The position numbers were made by a program, and so were the translations under genes. This document shows positions 54,933 through 56,944 of a stretch of 56,944 nucleotides of DNA, piece by piece. The notes below the pieces were generated by a model. The model had not been told where the DNA came from and ran no database searches. It saw nothing but the letters and a program-made list of their open reading frames with translations. This stretch comes from Verrucomicrobiota bacterium (GTDB lineage: Bacteria > Verrucomicrobiota > Verrucomicrobiia > Limisphaerales > JAFGQR01). The stretch lies in the NCBI GenBank assembly GCA_016935555.1, contig JAFGQR010000128.1:1-56944 (forward strand), in the 5' to 3' direction. Within the stretch, counting starts at the first letter, position 1. Every line of letters begins with the position of its first letter.

Positions 54933-56501
54933 TCAGCGCGGGCCCGTTTTCCTGGGGTTGGGCTCGCGCTCGTTGAGGTAACGGTTGACCGCGTTGAGAT
55001 AGGCGCGGGCGCTGGCTTCGATGACGTCGGTGCTGGCGCCTTTGCCGGCCAGCTGGTGGCCGTTGCCGAAATCGGCCTGGATGGTCACCTCGCCAAGGGC
55101 GTCCTTGCCCTGGGACACCGCGCGCAGCGCGTAGTCCTTGAGGCGGCCGCGGATTTTCGTGATACGGTCGATGGCTTTGAGCGCGGCGTCGACTGGGCCG
55201 TCGCCGATGCCGGCATCCTGGTGGGTTTCGGGCGGGGTTTTGGGGCCCGTGAAGCGCTTGAGGCGCACGGTGGCGGTCGGCACGGTGTGGTTGCCGCTGC
55301 TGACACTCAGGTATTCGAGCGACCAGGTTTCGGGCACTTCGGTGATATGCCCCTCGGCCAGGGCCACCAAATCGTCGTCGTAGACGAATTTCTTCTTGTC
55401 GCCGATCTGCTTGACGCGGGTGAAGATGGTGTTGACGTCGCCGTCGCTCATGTTGAGGCCGAGGTGTTTCAGGCGCACGGCCACGGCGTGCCGGCCGCTG
55501 TGCTTCGTGAGGGGCAACTCCGTCTTGCCCCAGCCGACATCCTCCGGATTCATGATCTCGTAGGTCTCGCGCTTCTTGAGGATGCCGTCCTGGTGGATGC
55601 CGGCGCTGTGGGAGAAGGCGTTCTCGCCGACAATGGCCTTGTTGCGCTGGACCAGGAAACTCGTCATGCGCGACACCAGACGGGACGTCCGAACGATTTC
55701 CCCGGGGCGGATGCCGATCCGCAGGTTGCCGTAAAAATCACCCCGGGTCTTCAAGCCCATCGCAATCTCCTCGAGCGCGGCGTTGCCGGCGCGCTCGCCG
55801 ATCCCGTTGACGGTGCACTCCACCTGGCGCGCCCCGTGGCGGACGGCGGCGAGGGAGTTGGCCACCGCCAGGCCCAGGTCGTCGTGGCAATGCGCGCTGA
55901 ACACCACCCGGCCGGCCCCACGCGCGTGCTGGATCACATGCGCGAACATCTCCCCATACTCCGCAGGTGTCGCGTAACCCACCGTGTCCGGCATGTTGAT
56001 GGTGGTCGCCCCCGCCTCGATCGCCGCCTGCACAATGTTCACGAGAAAATCCAGCTCCGTCCGCGAGGCGTCTTCGGGGCTGAACTCGACGTTTTCGACG
56101 TGGGCCTTGGCGCGGCGAACGCCCTCCACCGCCAGCCGCAAGATCTCCGCCTGCGCCTTGCCGAGCTTGAATTCGCGGTGAATCTTCGATGTGCCCAGAA
56201 ACACGTGGATCCGCGCCCGCTTGCCCGCCGGCTTCACGGCCTCGGCCGCCGCCTCAATGTCCTTGGGCACACACCGGGCCAAACCGCAAATCACCGGCCC
56301 CTTCACCTCCCGGGCAATCTGCTGCACCGCCGCAAAATCGCCCTCGCTCGTGATCGGGAAGCCCGCCTCAATGATGTCGACCCCAAGCCGGGCCAGCTGC
56401 CTGGCCACCTGCAGCTTCTCCCGCAGGTTCATCGCCGCGCCGGGGCATTGCTCGCCGTCGCGAAGTGTGGTGTCAAAAAAGTAAACGCGGTCTTGTTTCA
56501 T
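54933..56501 (-). CDS. leuA: 2-Isopropylmalate synthase
   Basis: LeuA condenses acetyl-CoA with 2-oxoisovalerate, the first committed step of leucine synthesis. The 522-residue protein has the HMGL-like barrel with FFDTTLRDGEQCPGAAMN, metal ligands in SAHCHDDLGLAVANSLAA, and NGIGERAGNAALEEI. A connecting region and the C-terminal LeuA regulatory domain that binds leucine (VSSGNHTVPTATVRL ... GPVDAALKAIDRI) are complete, so feedback inhibition is expected. It is preceded by a Leu-codon-rich leader peptide and an attenuator. No other leu genes follow within the window. Confidence 0.95.
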   Translation of the reverse strand: MKQDRVYFFDTTLRDGEQCPGAAMNLREKLQVARQLARLGVDIIEAGFPITSEGDFAAVQQIAREVKGPVICGLARCVPKDIEAAAEAVKPAGKRARIHVFLGTSKIHREFKLGKAQAEILRLAVEGVRRAKAHVENVEFSPEDASRTELDFLVNIVQAAIEAGATTINMPDTVGYATPAEYGEMFAHVIQHARGAGRVVFSAHCHDDLGLAVANSLAAVRHGARQVECTVNGIGERAGNAALEEIAMGLKTRGDFYGNLRIGIRPGEIVRTSRLVSRMTSFLVQRNKAIVGENAFSHSAGIHQDGILKKRETYEIMNPEDVGWGKTELPLTKHSGRHAVAVRLKHLGLNMSDGDVNTIFTRVKQIGDKKKFVYDDDLVALAEGHITEVPETWSLEYLSVSSGNHTVPTATVRLKRFTGPKTPPETHQDAGIGDGPVDAALKAIDRITKIRGRLKDYALRAVSQGKDALGEVTIQADFGNGHQLAGKGASTDVIEASARAYLNAVNRYLNEREPNPRKTGPR

Positions 56502-56540
56502 ATGTGTTCTCCGGTTGTGGCGGTGGAGCGTCCGGTTCCC

Positions 56541-56576
56541 AAAAACAAAACCCCACCGCCGGGTTTGGCAGTGGGG
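56541..56576 (-). terminator. leuA attenuator terminator
   Basis: On the minus strand, CCCCACTGCC (56576-56567) and GGCGGTGGGG (56560-56551) form a 10-bp stem with one G-T pair and an AAACCC loop. TTTTGTTTTT (56550-56541) follows. The terminator lies 40 bases before the leuA ATG and 21 bases after the leader-peptide stop, so it must be read through for leuA to be expressed. Confidence 0.85.
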
Positions 56577-56627
56577 CGTGCACAGTGGTCGTTCACCCTA
56601 ACACCCGACTGCCGGGCTGCGCAGTCG
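56551..56627 (-). promoter_or_regulatory. Leucine attenuator, alternative hairpins 1:2, 2:3 and 3:4
   Basis: Segment 1, CGACTGC (56627-56621), overlaps the last Leu codon of the leader and pairs with GCAGTCG in segment 2. Segment 2, GGCAGTCGGG (56613-56604), can instead pair with segment 3, CCCCACTGCC (56576-56567), with one mismatch, as an antiterminator. Segment 3 otherwise pairs with segment 4, GGCGGTGGGG, as the terminator. A ribosome stalled on the Leu codons would cover segment 1 and favour 2:3. Confidence 0.75.
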
Positions 56628-56669
56628 CAGCTCGTTTTCCAGCAGCAGTCGAATGTTTCCATGCATCAT
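56598..56669 (-). CDS. leuL: leuA leader peptide (attenuation)
   Basis: This 23-codon ORF starts ATGATGCAT and encodes MMHGNIRLLLENELRLRSPA followed by VGC and TAG. Five of its codons are leucine (CTG at positions 8, 9, 10, 14, 16), four of them within nine codons. No Shine-Dalgarno site is visible. If the promoter at 56679-56707 is right, the mRNA begins only a few bases before this ATG, so it may be read as a leaderless message. Ribosome stalling here under leucine shortage would set the fold of the downstream attenuator. Confidence 0.75.
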   Translation of the reverse strand: MMHGNIRLLLENELRLRSPAVGC

Positions 56670-56678
56670 CACGCCCCG

Positions 56679-56707
56679 ACCCTAGCCGCAGCCCCACCCC
56701 AGGTCAA
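56679..56707 (-). promoter_or_regulatory. Probable leuL-leuA promoter
   Basis: TTGACC (56707-56702), a 17-base spacer and TAGGGT (56684-56679) lie just before the leader peptide. The -35 box matches five of six consensus bases; the -10 box is weak. Confidence 0.5.
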
Positions 56708-56800
56708 ATCCTTTTCGCACCCCGACCCTGCTGTTCCGTCTCACGCCATTTGCGGCGAAGATGATCGTGATCGTTCGTGGAGCATTGCCGCGATACCCTC

Positions 56801-56849
56801 AAATCGGAAATCCGAAATCCGAAATCCGAAACAAATTCCAAATTCGAAG
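56801..56849. repeat. Degenerate 7-bp tandem repeat (AAATCCG)
   Basis: AAATCGG, then three AAATCCG units, then AAACAAA, TTCCAAA and TTCGAAG occur at strict 7-base spacing. It is the same kind of array as at 14561 but with a different unit. It is non-coding and lies upstream of the leuA promoter. Confidence 0.8.
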
Positions 56850-56944
56850 CTCAAAACCACATGCCCCGGGTTTCTCGGGGGGCAGGAGAAGAAAACAAGG
56901 TCGGCTTCCGCGCTTTGCGCTTCAAGCGAGCAGGTCGTGCTCCA

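Overview
The window is GC-rich, gene-dense bacterial DNA. The best fit is a verrucomicrobium, probably from the Pedosphaera/Limisphaerales side. The evidence is a verrucomicrobial-type pseudopilin with a near H-X9-DG tail, a Gram-negative UBact-type proteasome locus in place of an actinobacterial Pup locus, many Tat- or Sec-exported hydrolases, and degenerate 7-bp tandem repeats between genes. No rRNA, CRISPR array, prophage or plasmid origin is visible. Taxonomy is inferred from gene content only.

Layout. 1-2027: pseudopilin tail, a clear terminator and a GspF/PilC protein. 2103-8685 (minus): a complete bacterial proteasome operon in the order known from actinobacteria: ARC/Mpa ATPase, Dop, a 57-residue UBact modifier, beta subunit, alpha subunit, PafA ligase. 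A quinone oxidoreductase lies directly upstream. 9876-13179 (plus): DksA/TraR-like protein, L33, S18, PTS EIIA-like protein and ArgRS. 13186-17823: a Tat-exported TIM-barrel protein, a repeat-filled gap and a GH106-like rhamnosidase. 18101-21295 (minus): NagB, a Gfo/Idh/MocA oxidoreductase and a DegT aminotransferase, a likely amino-sugar set. 21461-25766 (plus): E2 and E3 of a 2-oxoacid dehydrogenase complex and an exported beta-lactamase-fold hydrolase. 25855: tRNA-Ser(GGA), then a gene-poor stretch.

26591-34852: hybrid histidine kinase, RfbC, a serine hydrolase overlapping a tricorn-like protease, and glutamate dehydrogenase. 35338-45302: a LysR regulator divergent from gdhA, a degenerate-KaiC/PPDK-type ATP-binding fusion, then gltB and gltD. 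This reads as a nitrogen-assimilation neighbourhood. 45303-51944 is the accessory part: a RAYT transposase with flanking repeats, tRNA-Gln(UUG) with its own promoter, a GAFTGA-less NtrC-type AAA+ protein, and a CHAT-NB-ARC gene followed by TPR repeats in another frame. 51947-54671: HDAC-like deacetylase and two coiled-coil membrane proteins. 54933-56707 (minus): leuA preceded by what looks like a complete leucine attenuator (promoter, Leu-rich leader peptide, alternative hairpins, terminator).

The most rewarding items are the leuA attenuator, the UBact gene (too short for ordinary ORF cut-offs), the disrupted CHAT/NB-ARC/TPR gene with its AAA+ neighbour, and the KaiC-like/PPDK fusion.
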